From Burkholderia sp. Ax-1719 (GTDB lineage: Bacteria > Pseudomonadota > Gammaproteobacteria > Burkholderiales > Burkholderiaceae), in the NCBI RefSeq assembly GCF_011753055.1, contig NZ_VWWJ01000002.1:62001-126000 (forward strand): a DNA stretch of 64,000 nucleotides, read 5' to 3'. The position numbers and the translations under genes were made by a program. Below, one piece after another: positions 35,742-44,081 of the stretch (within the stretch, counting starts at the first letter, position 1; every line of letters begins with the position of its first letter). The notes beneath the pieces are model-generated. The model was not told where the DNA came from and searched no databases. It saw nothing but the letters and a program-made list of their open reading frames with translations.

Positions 35742-37055
35742 ATGACCACGAACCCGGCCACCACAACGCAGCAAAAAAAGCCGCGGCCCAGCCTTACGCA
35801 GATCGTCGTCGCCACGTCGGCGGGCAATGCGCTTGAATGGTTCGACATTGCGATTTACGGCTTTTTCGCGGTGTTCATCGGCAAGCATTTCTTTCCTGCC
35901 GCAAGCGAAAACGCATCGCTGCTGCTCACTTTTGGCGCGTTCGGCGCGTCGTATCTGGTGCGCCCGCTCGGCGGCATGGTGCTGGGCGCCTATGCCGACA
36001 GGCGCGGCCGCAAGGCGGCGTTGATGCTTTCCGTGAGCCTGATGATGCTTGGCACGGCGATCATCGCGCTGGTGCCCGATTACGCGAGCATCGGCATGGC
36101 CGCACCGCTGGCCGTACTGGCTGCGCGTCTGATTCAGGGCTTTTCCGCGGGCGGCGAGTTTGGCGCATCGACGGCGATGCTGATCGAACACGCCCCGCAC
36201 CGGCGCGGCTTTATCGCGAGCTGGCAGTTCGCGACGCAAGGGCTGGCCACGCTGCTTGCGGCTTCGTTCGGCTACGGTCTCGCCCGGGCGATGCCGGCCG
36301 CCGATCTGGCCGCATGGGGCTGGCGTCTGCCGTTTTTCTTTGGCTTGCTGATCGGCCCGGTCGGTCTTTATCTGCGCCGCTTTATCGAAGATGCGGAAGA
36401 CTTCACGCACGCCGCGCGTACCGAATCGCCCGTGCGCGAAGTCTTCGCGCGCCAGAAACAGCTTGTGCTCACATCGATCGGACTGCTGACGGTTTCGACC
36501 GCCGTGAACTATCTGCTGCAATACGTGCCGACCTTCGCGATCCGCGACCTGCATCTGGGCGCGGCCACCGGCTTCGCCGCCACGATGGTGGGCGGCGTGA
36601 TCCTCACGGTGGTGACGCCGTTCGCGGGCCACCTATCCGATCGCATCGGACGTCGCCGCCAGATGACGTGGGTTGCGCTGCTGTTCGCGCTGACGGCGTA
36701 TCCCGGCTTCGTGTGGGTGACCTCGCAGACTTCGCAGGCGGGCGCCATGCCGCTCTTCGTGCTGATCGCGTGGCTCGCGCTGCTCAAATCGATTTACTTT
36801 GGCGCGCTGCCTGCCTTGATGGCGGAAATTTTCCCCGCCGCCACGCGCGCCACGGGTATGGCGATTGGCTATAACGTGGGTGTGACGGTGTTCGGCGGGT
36901 TCACGCCCGCGATCGTCACCTGGCTGCTGGGCGCAACCGGCGACAAGAGCGCGCCCAGCTATTACCTCATCCTCACGGCGATGATCAGTCTGGCGGCGCT
37001 GGCGTGGGTGAGCCGCGTGCCGGTCGAGGCGCACGCGCGCCGCGCCGCCGCCTGA
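35742..37055 (+). CDS. MFS transporter, metabolite:H+ symporter (MHS) family
   Basis: Transporter of 437 residues with about twelve membrane segments. MHS signatures are clear: VVATSAGNALEWFDIAIYGFFA at the start, PLGGMVLGAYADRRGRKAAL in loop 2-3, and LIQGFSAGGEFGAS. Family members carry citrate, alpha-ketoglutarate, proline/betaine or dicarboxylates. AGGAAG precedes the ATG at 35742. It probably forms an operon with the M20 peptidase upstream. Confidence 0.87.
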   Translation: MTTNPATTTQQKKPRPSLTQIVVATSAGNALEWFDIAIYGFFAVFIGKHFFPAASENASLLLTFGAFGASYLVRPLGGMVLGAYADRRGRKAALMLSVSLMMLGTAIIALVPDYASIGMAAPLAVLAARLIQGFSAGGEFGASTAMLIEHAPHRRGFIASWQFATQGLATLLAASFGYGLARAMPAADLAAWGWRLPFFFGLLIGPVGLYLRRFIEDAEDFTHAARTESPVREVFARQKQLVLTSIGLLTVSTAVNYLLQYVPTFAIRDLHLGAATGFAATMVGGVILTVVTPFAGHLSDRIGRRRQMTWVALLFALTAYPGFVWVTSQTSQAGAMPLFVLIAWLALLKSIYFGALPALMAEIFPAATRATGMAIGYNVGVTVFGGFTPAIVTWLLGATGDKSAPSYYLILTAMISLAALAWVSRVPVEAHARRAAA

Positions 37056-37182
37056 AACGGGTACAACACGGGAGTACAGGCGCGGACTTCACGGTGTAAC
37101 GGTGGGTGTGATAGTTTGTCTGACGTAAATGCGGCGCGCGGGGCGCAACAACGCCCGCGTGCCGCAGCAAGGAGACATACGC

Positions 37183-37971
37183 ATGCAGACCACCAAACTC
37201 ACCGACTGGAACCAGTTTATGGAGCTGACGACTCAGCTCGACGGCTGGGCGTTTCGCGGGCAGCAAAATGCCCAATGGCGACTGGAAAGCTCGCTCTCGC
37301 GCTATATGCGCGATTATGTGGACGATCATAGCCAGTGGCGCGCACGCGAAGAGCGCGCGATCCGCGTGTTCCGTCGCAAGGCGCACAACTTCCTCGCCCA
37401 TCCCGACATCCTCGCCGACGACCTGCGCTGCCTCGCGCTGATGCAGCACCACGGCGCGCCCACGCGTCTGCTCGATTTCACCAAAAGCCCTTTTGTGGCG
37501 GCGTTTTTCGCACTCGAACGCGCGACCGGCGACGCCGCCGTCTATGCGCTCAACACGCCGGCGCTATGGAACAATCGCGCCCGCCCGAAAACCGATCCGG
37601 CGTTGACACGCGATGTGATCGACCCACGCGCGCCGGGTCATTTCGAACGCTATTTCTTCTGCAATACGCATGAAATTCTATGGTCGGGCGAGCCTTCGGA
37701 AATGGACGACCGTCTTGTCGCTCAATCGGGCACTTTCGTCGTGCCGGGCGTGATCGACAAACCCTTGCAGGCAATTCTGGACGGCTACGACACCAACGAA
37801 GAACTGCTGCACCAGATCGTGCTGCCCGCAAGCATCCGTATGGACGCGATGAAATGGCTGTATCGGATGAATATCACCAATGCATCGCTATTTCCGGGCC
37901 TTGACGGTCTTGCCCGTTCGATTGCGGTGGAACTGGAAATTGTCTGGTCGGGGATGATGCAGGCGCAGTGA
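37183..37971 (+). CDS. FRG-domain protein
   Basis: Protein of 262 residues. The domain is named for its Phe-Arg-Gly motif, seen here as WAFRGQQNAQWRLESSL near residue 23. The later family block LMQHHGAPTRLLDFTKSPFVAAFFAL is also well conserved. The biochemical activity of FRG domains is not established; they occur in possible toxins and phage-linked proteins. AAGGAGA precedes the ATG at 37183. It stands alone, with an MFS gene before and a polyamine operon after, and no partner antitoxin is evident. Confidence 0.82.
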   Translation: MQTTKLTDWNQFMELTTQLDGWAFRGQQNAQWRLESSLSRYMRDYVDDHSQWRAREERAIRVFRRKAHNFLAHPDILADDLRCLALMQHHGAPTRLLDFTKSPFVAAFFALERATGDAAVYALNTPALWNNRARPKTDPALTRDVIDPRAPGHFERYFFCNTHEILWSGEPSEMDDRLVAQSGTFVVPGVIDKPLQAILDGYDTNEELLHQIVLPASIRMDAMKWLYRMNITNASLFPGLDGLARSIAVELEIVWSGMMQAQ

Positions 37972-38229
37972 ATGGCGTATTGAGCGATCAATAGCGATAG
38001 TCTTAATCCGAAATCGCCCGGCGCTCTGCCGGGCCTTGATCCTGAAGAGCCTTTGCTCACGTGGCCAGCCACGCCCATTGAGCGGATTTCGATATTGCCA
38101 TTACAATCGACGGCCAATTCGAATGGCTAATTCGAATGGTGAATCGGAGAAAAACACCGATATAACCCATAGCGCATAAGTAATTTAAACGGCAGCGCTA
38201 ATTCGCAATTCAAAAAGAATAGGTCTGGC
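37972..38229. promoter_or_regulatory. Upstream region of the homospermidine synthase operon
   Basis: This 258-bp AT-richer gap holds a 13-bp-spaced direct repeat (AATTCGAATGG at 38116-38126 and 38129-38139), each with the palindrome ATTCGAAT. It is the best candidate operator for the operon at 38.2-41.7 kb. The lower GC than the flanking genes fits a promoter. Confidence 0.45.
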
Positions 38230-39642
38230 ATGGATCAAGTCGTCATGGTCGGCTTCGGCAATATCGGGCAGGCTGTGGTTCCGCTATTGCGCTCGCATTA
38301 TCCGCATCGTCGTATCGTGGCAATCGATCAGCATGCCGACGTTGTGCGCGTCGCGCGTGCCCGCGAAATGGATGTGGAACTGCTGCATTGCCGCGTGGAT
38401 GCCGGCAATTATCAGGCGGTGTTGAAGCCGCATCTTTACGCGGGCGCGTTCCTGCTGAATCTTGCCCCTGCCGTCAGCAGTACGGCGCTCATCAAGCTGG
38501 CTCAGTCTCGCGGCGCGTTCTATCTGGACACGGGTATCGAGCCGTGGGCGTATGAACTGGAACGCGAGGCATCCGAAGCCACCAGCAACCATGCGCTGCG
38601 CGAAGCGATGCTCGCGCTTCAGCACGAACGCAAGGGCCAACCAACGGCGCTTGTTGCGCATGGCGCGAATCCGGGCTTTGTTTCGTTGCTGGTGAAGCAG
38701 GCGCTGCTGGCGCTCGCGCGCGTGCTTGACCATGGCGGTCTCCCAGCACGAACGCCAACGTCCCGCACGCGCGAGCAATGGGCGGCGCTTGCGCGCGACC
38801 TCGATGTGCGCGTGATCCAGATTTCCGAATGCGATACGCAGCATGCTGAATTCGCGCGTGACGACGATGAATTCGTCAACACATGGTCCGTCGATGGATT
38901 TGTGACGGAATGCCTGCAACCCGTCGAACTGGGTTGGGGCACGCATGAGCGCGGCTTGCCTGAAGGCGGCCGCGTCTCGCCAACTGCTTTGGGCGGCCAG
39001 CTCGCCGCCGTGCAATTGACCCAGCGCGGCCACGAAATCGCGGTGCAAACCTGGACCCCGTTACGCGGCGCGATCACCGGCTGCATCCTCACGCACAACG
39101 AGTCGCTCTCCATCGCCGATTACCTCACGGTCCCGGCGAACGAATCAGCAGGCACGGCGTGCTGGCGGCCCACGGTCTACTACGCGTATCGTCCCTGCGA
39201 GGACGCCATCGCGTCGCTCGCCCTGCTCGAACACGGCGCGCCGGCCGCGAACTGGCGCGAGCGCGTCCTCAAGGATGAACTTGTGGCGGGCGAGGATGAA
39301 CTCGGCGTGCTGCTAATGAGCGGGCGAGGCGTTGCGGTGTGGATGGGCTCGGCGTTGTCGATTGCGCGCACGCGTACGGTGGCCCCCTGCAACAACGCCA
39401 CGAGTCTGCAAGTGGTGTCGAGCCTCGTTGCGGGCATGCACTGGATCGAATCGCATCCGCGCGAAGGCATCGTCGAATCCGATGCGATCGACGACGAGCA
39501 CACCTGGAATTTCGCCCGCCCGTATTGGGAGCCGATCCAGTGCGTGCAAACCGCCTGGCGTCCCCAGGCGCACTCGCACACGCTTTACTTCGACGATTTC
39601 CTTCTGCCCGGCATCACGTTGCGCGACCCGCAACCGGCCTGA
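38230..39642 (+). CDS. hss: Homospermidine synthase
   Basis: NAD-dependent enzyme of 470 residues, the usual size for bacterial homospermidine synthase, which makes sym-homospermidine from putrescine (or putrescine and spermidine). The Rossmann motif is VVMVGFGNIGQAVVPLL, followed by LAPAVSSTALIKLA and the family stretch YLDTGIEPWAYE. The region VAHGANPGFVSLLVKQAL is also diagnostic. The ATP-grasp ligase gene starts 18 bp downstream, so both belong to one operon. Pairing polyamine synthesis with a glutathionylspermidine-synthase-like ligase suggests that homospermidine is conjugated to something (inference). Confidence 0.88.
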   Translation: MDQVVMVGFGNIGQAVVPLLRSHYPHRRIVAIDQHADVVRVARAREMDVELLHCRVDAGNYQAVLKPHLYAGAFLLNLAPAVSSTALIKLAQSRGAFYLDTGIEPWAYELEREASEATSNHALREAMLALQHERKGQPTALVAHGANPGFVSLLVKQALLALARVLDHGGLPARTPTSRTREQWAALARDLDVRVIQISECDTQHAEFARDDDEFVNTWSVDGFVTECLQPVELGWGTHERGLPEGGRVSPTALGGQLAAVQLTQRGHEIAVQTWTPLRGAITGCILTHNESLSIADYLTVPANESAGTACWRPTVYYAYRPCEDAIASLALLEHGAPAANWRERVLKDELVAGEDELGVLLMSGRGVAVWMGSALSIARTRTVAPCNNATSLQVVSSLVAGMHWIESHPREGIVESDAIDDEHTWNFARPYWEPIQCVQTAWRPQAHSHTLYFDDFLLPGITLRDPQPA

Positions 39643-39660
39643 CGTTTCTACGCGACCCTC

Positions 39661-40845
39661 ATGCAACGAACCCGACAAATGCCGCGACGCGGCTGGCCCG
39701 CCAGGCTCGAAGCCATTGGATTTCACTTCCATTCGCTCGATGAACACGACGTGCCACAACCCGTCGACGACCACACCTTCGTCTATTGGCGCGAGGACGT
39801 GGCCTATCAGTTCAGCGAGCAGGAAGTCGAGCGCGTCTATGCGGCGGCGCTCGAACTGAACCAGCGCTGCCTGGACGCCGTCGAGCATGTCATCACGAAA
39901 CGCGACTTCGCGCGGCTGGGCATTTCCGCGCCGATGGGCGAATGGATCACACGCTCGTGGGAGCGCGACGACCCCACGCTCTATGGTCGCTTCGACTTCA
40001 CGTTCGACGCGCTTGGCGTGCCGAAAATGTTCGAATACAACGCGGACACGCCCACCTCGATTATCGAAGCGAGCCTCGCGCAATGGTTCTGGAAAGAGGA
40101 GGTGCGTCCCGAAGCCGATCAGTTCAACAGCCTGCACGAAGCGCTGATCGAGCGTTGGCGGCTATTGCGCGAGCACTATCGGCATGTGGAACTGCTGCAC
40201 TTCGCCTGCATGTTCGACAGCCAGGAAGACGTGTGCAACGTCGAATATCTGATGGACACGGCCGTGCAGGCCGGATGGTCCGTCAAGCTGGTTTCGATGC
40301 CCGATATCGGCAACGACGGGTGCGGGCAGTTTATCGATCTTGAAGGCCGCACCATCGAGCTGATGTTCAAGCTCTATCCGTGGGAATGGATGGCGCATTC
40401 GGATTACGGCGCGGAACTGCTCAAGGACCGCTGCGCGTGGGTTGAGCCGCCCTGGAAAATGATTCTCTCGAACAAGGGCATTCTGCCGATTCTCTGGGAA
40501 CTGTTTCCGGGCCATCCGAATCTGCTCGAAACGACTTTCGACCCCGCGCGCTTCGCGGGCGTGCCGCACGCGAAAAAGCCGCTGCTGTCGCGCGAAGGCG
40601 CGAACGTCACGCTCACGACTCCCGACGGCGTCATCGAGCGCGGCGGCCAGTATGGCGAGGAAGGTTTCGTTTATCAGGCGTATATGCCGTGCCCGCGCTT
40701 CTGGACCGCCGAGGGCGAGCGCTTCGTGACGCTCGGCGCGTGGATCGTCGACGATGCGCCGGCGGGCATGTGCGTGCGGGAGCAATCGGCGTTGATCGCG
40801 TCGAATACCTCGTGGTTCGTGCCGCATTACTTCACAGCCGATTGA
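39661..40845 (+). CDS. Glutathionylspermidine synthase-like ATP-grasp ligase (YgiC family)
   Basis: Protein of 394 residues matching the C-terminal synthetase half of glutathionylspermidine synthase (GSP_synth), without the amidase half. Conserved blocks include FEYNADTPTSIIEASLAQW, ELMFKLYPWEWM, NKGILPILWELFPGHPNLL and GEEGFVYQAYMP; the acidic residues and lysines of an ATP-grasp site lie in these. YgiC-type enzymes can form an amide bond but their true substrates are unknown. Here it sits directly between homospermidine synthase and a YgiB-type gene. Confidence 0.87.
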   Translation: MQRTRQMPRRGWPARLEAIGFHFHSLDEHDVPQPVDDHTFVYWREDVAYQFSEQEVERVYAAALELNQRCLDAVEHVITKRDFARLGISAPMGEWITRSWERDDPTLYGRFDFTFDALGVPKMFEYNADTPTSIIEASLAQWFWKEEVRPEADQFNSLHEALIERWRLLREHYRHVELLHFACMFDSQEDVCNVEYLMDTAVQAGWSVKLVSMPDIGNDGCGQFIDLEGRTIELMFKLYPWEWMAHSDYGAELLKDRCAWVEPPWKMILSNKGILPILWELFPGHPNLLETTFDPARFAGVPHAKKPLLSREGANVTLTTPDGVIERGGQYGEEGFVYQAYMPCPRFWTAEGERFVTLGAWIVDDAPAGMCVREQSALIASNTSWFVPHYFTAD

Positions 40846-40885
40846 GCCGGCGTCAGGTAGCAAACTTCAGGGACAAGAACGAGCG

Positions 40886-41653
40886 ATGAGCAAGGTGGGA
40901 CAGAAAAAGTCGAGCGCCGCGAAGCGCGGCTCCAGCGCGCCGCGTGCGCCGCAGATGAACCGCGGTGGCGGCGGCCGAAGCGGTGCGTCCGCTGCGAAAT
41001 CGCAAGCACCGAAGCTGGTACTGATCGGCGTCGGCACGGCGATCGCGCTGACCGTCATGGTTCGCAGCTGCAATGATTCTGACGCCGATGGCGCTGTCGA
41101 TGTCGAGCGCGTGCAATACGATTCGCTGGCCGCGTGTCTGGCGGACTGGAACCAGCCCTCCGATTGCGGCTATGTGTGCGATGCGCCGGGCACGAAGGAT
41201 CCGTCGGATAACGGCGCGGTGGCTGCGGTCGCGGGTTCGGCGAGTGTCGATAGCGGCACGGCGCTGCCGCAACTGCATGAGTGCACGACGGTGGCTTCCA
41301 CGCAGAATGGCGCAAGCAGCGTGAGCTCGAGCGGCGGATCGGGCGGCGGCGGTCATTCGTTCTTCGCCTATACGGGCCACTGGTACGGGCCGTATTACAC
41401 ACGCAGCGGCACGGTTTATCACGCCAACGGCACGCATACCGAAGACGCGCCACGCGGCCCGCTGCACGGTTCGGTATCCTCATTGATGATGCGGGAAAGT
41501 TCGCTCAGCTCGGGCGGATCGGTATTCCGCCGCTCGCCGTCTTCGGTCTCGGTCAGCGAAGGGCGCGCGATTTCACGCGGCGGCTTTACGTCGAGCCGCA
41601 GCGGCGGCGGGTCGCGCGGCTTCGGCGGCGGCCATGGATCGAGCGGCGGCTAG
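40886..41653 (+). CDS. DUF1190 / YgiB-like protein
   Basis: Protein of 255 residues. A basic, Ser/Ala/Gly-rich N-terminus of 42 residues leads to one membrane segment (LVLIGVGTAIALTVMV). Then comes a region with paired cysteines (SLAACLADWNQPSDCGYVCD) as in YgiB, and a Gly/Ser/Arg-rich tail with SRGGF near the end, also typical of YgiB. E. coli YgiB has a lipoprotein signal; here a membrane anchor replaces it and I see no lipobox. In E. coli ygiB and ygiC are adjacent too, which supports a shared job: YgiB-type protein may be the peptide target or partner of the ligase (inference). Confidence 0.8.
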   Translation: MSKVGQKKSSAAKRGSSAPRAPQMNRGGGGRSGASAAKSQAPKLVLIGVGTAIALTVMVRSCNDSDADGAVDVERVQYDSLAACLADWNQPSDCGYVCDAPGTKDPSDNGAVAAVAGSASVDSGTALPQLHECTTVASTQNGASSVSSSGGSGGGGHSFFAYTGHWYGPYYTRSGTVYHANGTHTEDAPRGPLHGSVSSLMMRESSLSSGGSVFRRSPSSVSVSEGRAISRGGFTSSRSGGGSRGFGGGHGSSGG

Positions 41654-41687
41654 ACGCCGCGCGGTGCCCAACGCCGCTCAAGCTCGC

Positions 41688-43433
41688 TCAAGCCTCGCAG
41701 GTCCCGCCCGTCAGCAGGTACGGCACGGGCGCGATCAGCGTGCGCAAGGTCTGCAACGAAACCGGCCTTGAAAACCAGAAGCCTTGCGCCTCGTCGCAGC
41801 CCAGTTCGCGCAGACGTTGGGCCTGCGCGGCGGTTTCGATCCCTTCGGCCGTGACCTTCAATTCCAGCGCGTGCGCCATCGAAATGATCGCGCCCACCAG
41901 CGCTTCGCTGCGTGGATCGGCGGCCATCTTCGCGACGAAAGAGCGGTCGATCTTGAGCCGATTGAGCGGCAGGCTCGCGAGCCACGCAAGATTCGAATAG
42001 CCCGTGCCGAAGTCGTCCACCGCCACCTCGATACCTAGCGCGCGCAGCGCCTGCAGCGTGCGCACAGTTCGCCCCGCATCGGCGAACAGCATGCTTTCGG
42101 TGATTTCGATTTCAAGCTGATCGGGCGCGAGCGCGGCGCGCTCCAGCGCCGCTTCAATCTGACCGGCGAACTGCGGATTGACGAACTGCTGCGGCGAAAC
42201 GTTCACGGCCACTTTCGGCATGGTGCGCGCGAGGCGCTGCAATTGACCGGTTTCGCGGCAGGCCGTGTTCATGACCCACGCGCCGATGGTGTCGATCAAG
42301 GCCGCTTCTTCGGCGATGGGGATGAATTCGCCGGGACTCACGAGACCATGCACGGGATGCCGCCAGCGCAACAGCGCTTCGGATTGCACGATCGCGCCCG
42401 TTTGCAGCGACACGCGCGGCTGGTACAGCAGAAATAACTCGCGCGCATCGATAGCGTGACGCAACGCGTTTTCCAGTTCCAGTTGCCGGGTCGCGCGTTG
42501 CTCCTGCGCGCGCGCGAAACGGCACACCTGACCGCGCCCGGCGCGGCGCGCCTCGGAGACCGCCACGCCCGCGCGGCGCACGAGCGTGGCGGCATCGTCG
42601 CCATCGTCGGGATGGCGCGCCGTGCCGATGTTCAGATTGACCTTCGCGCCATGCCGCGTCTGCATGCTTGCGTTGCGCGGGGTGTGTTCCGGTTCGTCGC
42701 CCTGCGCAAACGCTTCGATCAGCGCTTCGGCGATTTCCGGGGCGTCGTCGCCGCGGCCCGGCAAGGCCAGCGCAAACTGGTCGCCGCCGATAAAGCCCAT
42801 CGGCACGTCGCCGCATTGCGCGTGCGCCAGCCGCCGCAGGCGCGCGCCCGCATATTCGAGCGCCAGATCGGCGCCCTCGGGACCGAGCGCTTCGCGCGTC
42901 TTCTGCAGATCGTCGATTTCGATCACGAGTACCGTGAGCGGTTGCCTGCTGCGGCGGGCGCGTGCGAGCGAGAGATCGAGTCGTTCGAGGAACAGCTCGC
43001 GATTGGGCAGACGCGTCGCGCTGTCGTGATGGGAGACGTACCAGAGTCGCGCCTCGGCGTGCGCGTGGCGCGTGGTGTCCACGGCGATGCCGATGTAGTG
43101 CCCCGCATAGCGTTCTTCGAGCGCGCCCGTGAGCGGCGCCATGGCGAGCGAGACCGGCACGCGCGTGCCGTTGCGGCGCACATAGGCCCACTCGCCGCGA
43201 AACTGGGCGAGTGCGCTGGCGCCGGTGGTGGGCGAGGGGCCGACGCGCCGCGCGAGTTCAGCCGGGTCGTGCAGGGAGAGGAATTTACGCTGGCCGATCA
43301 GATCCTGCTCGCGGTAGCCCGTCAACTGCTCGTACGCCGCGTTGACGCGCGCGAAGACGCCGTCGGGGCGGCACAGGAAAGCGCCAAACGGCGCGGCGAG
43401 AAAGGCCGATTCATAGACGCTGGGCGTGCTCAT
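41688..43433 (-). CDS. PAS-GGDEF-EAL protein, cyclase site degenerate, EAL intact
   Basis: Cytoplasmic protein of 581 residues without membrane segments. A PAS sensor domain occupies about residues 1-125 (FLCRPDGVFARVNAAYEQLTGY), then a GGDEF domain whose motif reads GGDQF, so the catalytic Glu is lost and cyclase activity is unlikely, then an EAL domain with intact motif (QSEALLRWRHP), ITESML, DDFGTGYSNLAWL, KIDRSF and AEGIE. The likely activity is c-di-GMP hydrolysis regulated by PAS and perhaps by GTP bound at the degenerate site. The ATG at 43433 is used; the frame extends to 43535 but PAS-type similarity starts later. Confidence 0.87.
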   Translation of the reverse strand: MSTPSVYESAFLAAPFGAFLCRPDGVFARVNAAYEQLTGYREQDLIGQRKFLSLHDPAELARRVGPSPTTGASALAQFRGEWAYVRRNGTRVPVSLAMAPLTGALEERYAGHYIGIAVDTTRHAHAEARLWYVSHHDSATRLPNRELFLERLDLSLARARRSRQPLTVLVIEIDDLQKTREALGPEGADLALEYAGARLRRLAHAQCGDVPMGFIGGDQFALALPGRGDDAPEIAEALIEAFAQGDEPEHTPRNASMQTRHGAKVNLNIGTARHPDDGDDAATLVRRAGVAVSEARRAGRGQVCRFARAQEQRATRQLELENALRHAIDARELFLLYQPRVSLQTGAIVQSEALLRWRHPVHGLVSPGEFIPIAEEAALIDTIGAWVMNTACRETGQLQRLARTMPKVAVNVSPQQFVNPQFAGQIEAALERAALAPDQLEIEITESMLFADAGRTVRTLQALRALGIEVAVDDFGTGYSNLAWLASLPLNRLKIDRSFVAKMAADPRSEALVGAIISMAHALELKVTAEGIETAAQAQRLRELGCDEAQGFWFSRPVSLQTLRTLIAPVPYLLTGGTCEA

Positions 43434-43588
43434 CGAAGTCCTGTGCGCATGGCATGGCATGGCGAACCCGCGCGCCGCCGGGCGTAGCGGCGCGTGTCGC
43501 CTTGTCGTTATAGACAGCGACGAAGCAGGAGCCATGCCATATCCGATGCGCGCGCAACGGACTTGAAAGACAGCGTAAGAAAGTGTGG

Positions 43589-43671
43589 GTTACGTAACGC
43601 GCGCCGTGTGTGGCGCGGGCGCGTTACGTTACGCGATCTTGAGTGGCGTTACGCCCTGAGCGCGCGTAACG
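43589..43671. repeat. Cluster of GTTACG/CGTAAC palindromes with long hairpin
   Basis: Sites: GTTACGTAAC (43589-43598), GCGTTACGTTACGC (43621-43634), GGCGTTACGCC (43645-43655) and CGTAACG (43665-43671). The first two can pair as arms of a stem (43589-43605 with 43612-43632, one bulge) around a GTGTGT loop. The cluster lies in the 256-bp gap upstream of the PAS-GGDEF-EAL gene and downstream of the YciI gene. Confidence 0.7.
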
Positions 43672-43689
43672 GCCAGCCTTCAGCCTGCC

Positions 43690-43986
43690 TTACTGCGCTT
43701 CGGGGCGCGGCAGGTTCAGGCCTGACGCAAGACGCGTGGCCTTGAATTCCGTAACGGTGTAATCGGCGAGCCCTTGCTGGGCAAACGGGTCGCTTGCGAG
43801 GATCGTATCGAGGCGCTCGCGCTCCATGTTCGACGCGATGATGACGCCGCCGTCGCGCGGCATCCTGGGACCCGCTGCGATGAACAGTCCAGCGGCGAAC
43901 TGCGCATCGAGAAAATCGCGATGTGCGGGCAGCGCGTCGTCGATGCGTTCGAGCGATGCGGTATAGGTCAGCGAAACGATGTACAT
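43690..43986 (-). CDS. YciI family protein
   Basis: Small protein of 98 residues with the YciI/YCII dimeric alpha/beta-barrel fold. It begins MYIVSLTYTASLERIDDALPAHRDFLDAQF and has the family's His-Asp pair (AHRDFLD; H22/D23 region) and SDPFAQQGLADYTVTEF. Its function is not established; it may be a small-molecule-binding or catalytic accessory. It lies 95 bp after the alcohol dehydrogenase gene and is probably the last gene of the operon 44-48.4 kb. The much longer frame to 44226 is rejected. Confidence 0.82.
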   Translation of the reverse strand: MYIVSLTYTASLERIDDALPAHRDFLDAQFAAGLFIAAGPRMPRDGGVIIASNMERERLDTILASDPFAQQGLADYTVTEFKATRLASGLNLPRPEAQ

Positions 43987-44081
43987 GCGGATTCCATAGG
44001 CGGGGAGAGCCTTCGATTGTAGCGGGCGGCCTGCAGGATCGGCGCCCGCCGGTCTCGCCCGCGCCCCCGACGAGCGAGCCG

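Noticed and set aside
37183..41653. FRG protein plus polyamine operon as a defence island
   Set aside because: No nuclease, helicase, restriction or reverse-transcriptase genes are near; the link would rest only on proximity.
43589..43671. GTTACG repeats as a CRISPR array
   Set aside because: Repeats are 7-14 bp with unequal spacing and no spacers of constant length, and no cas gene is near.
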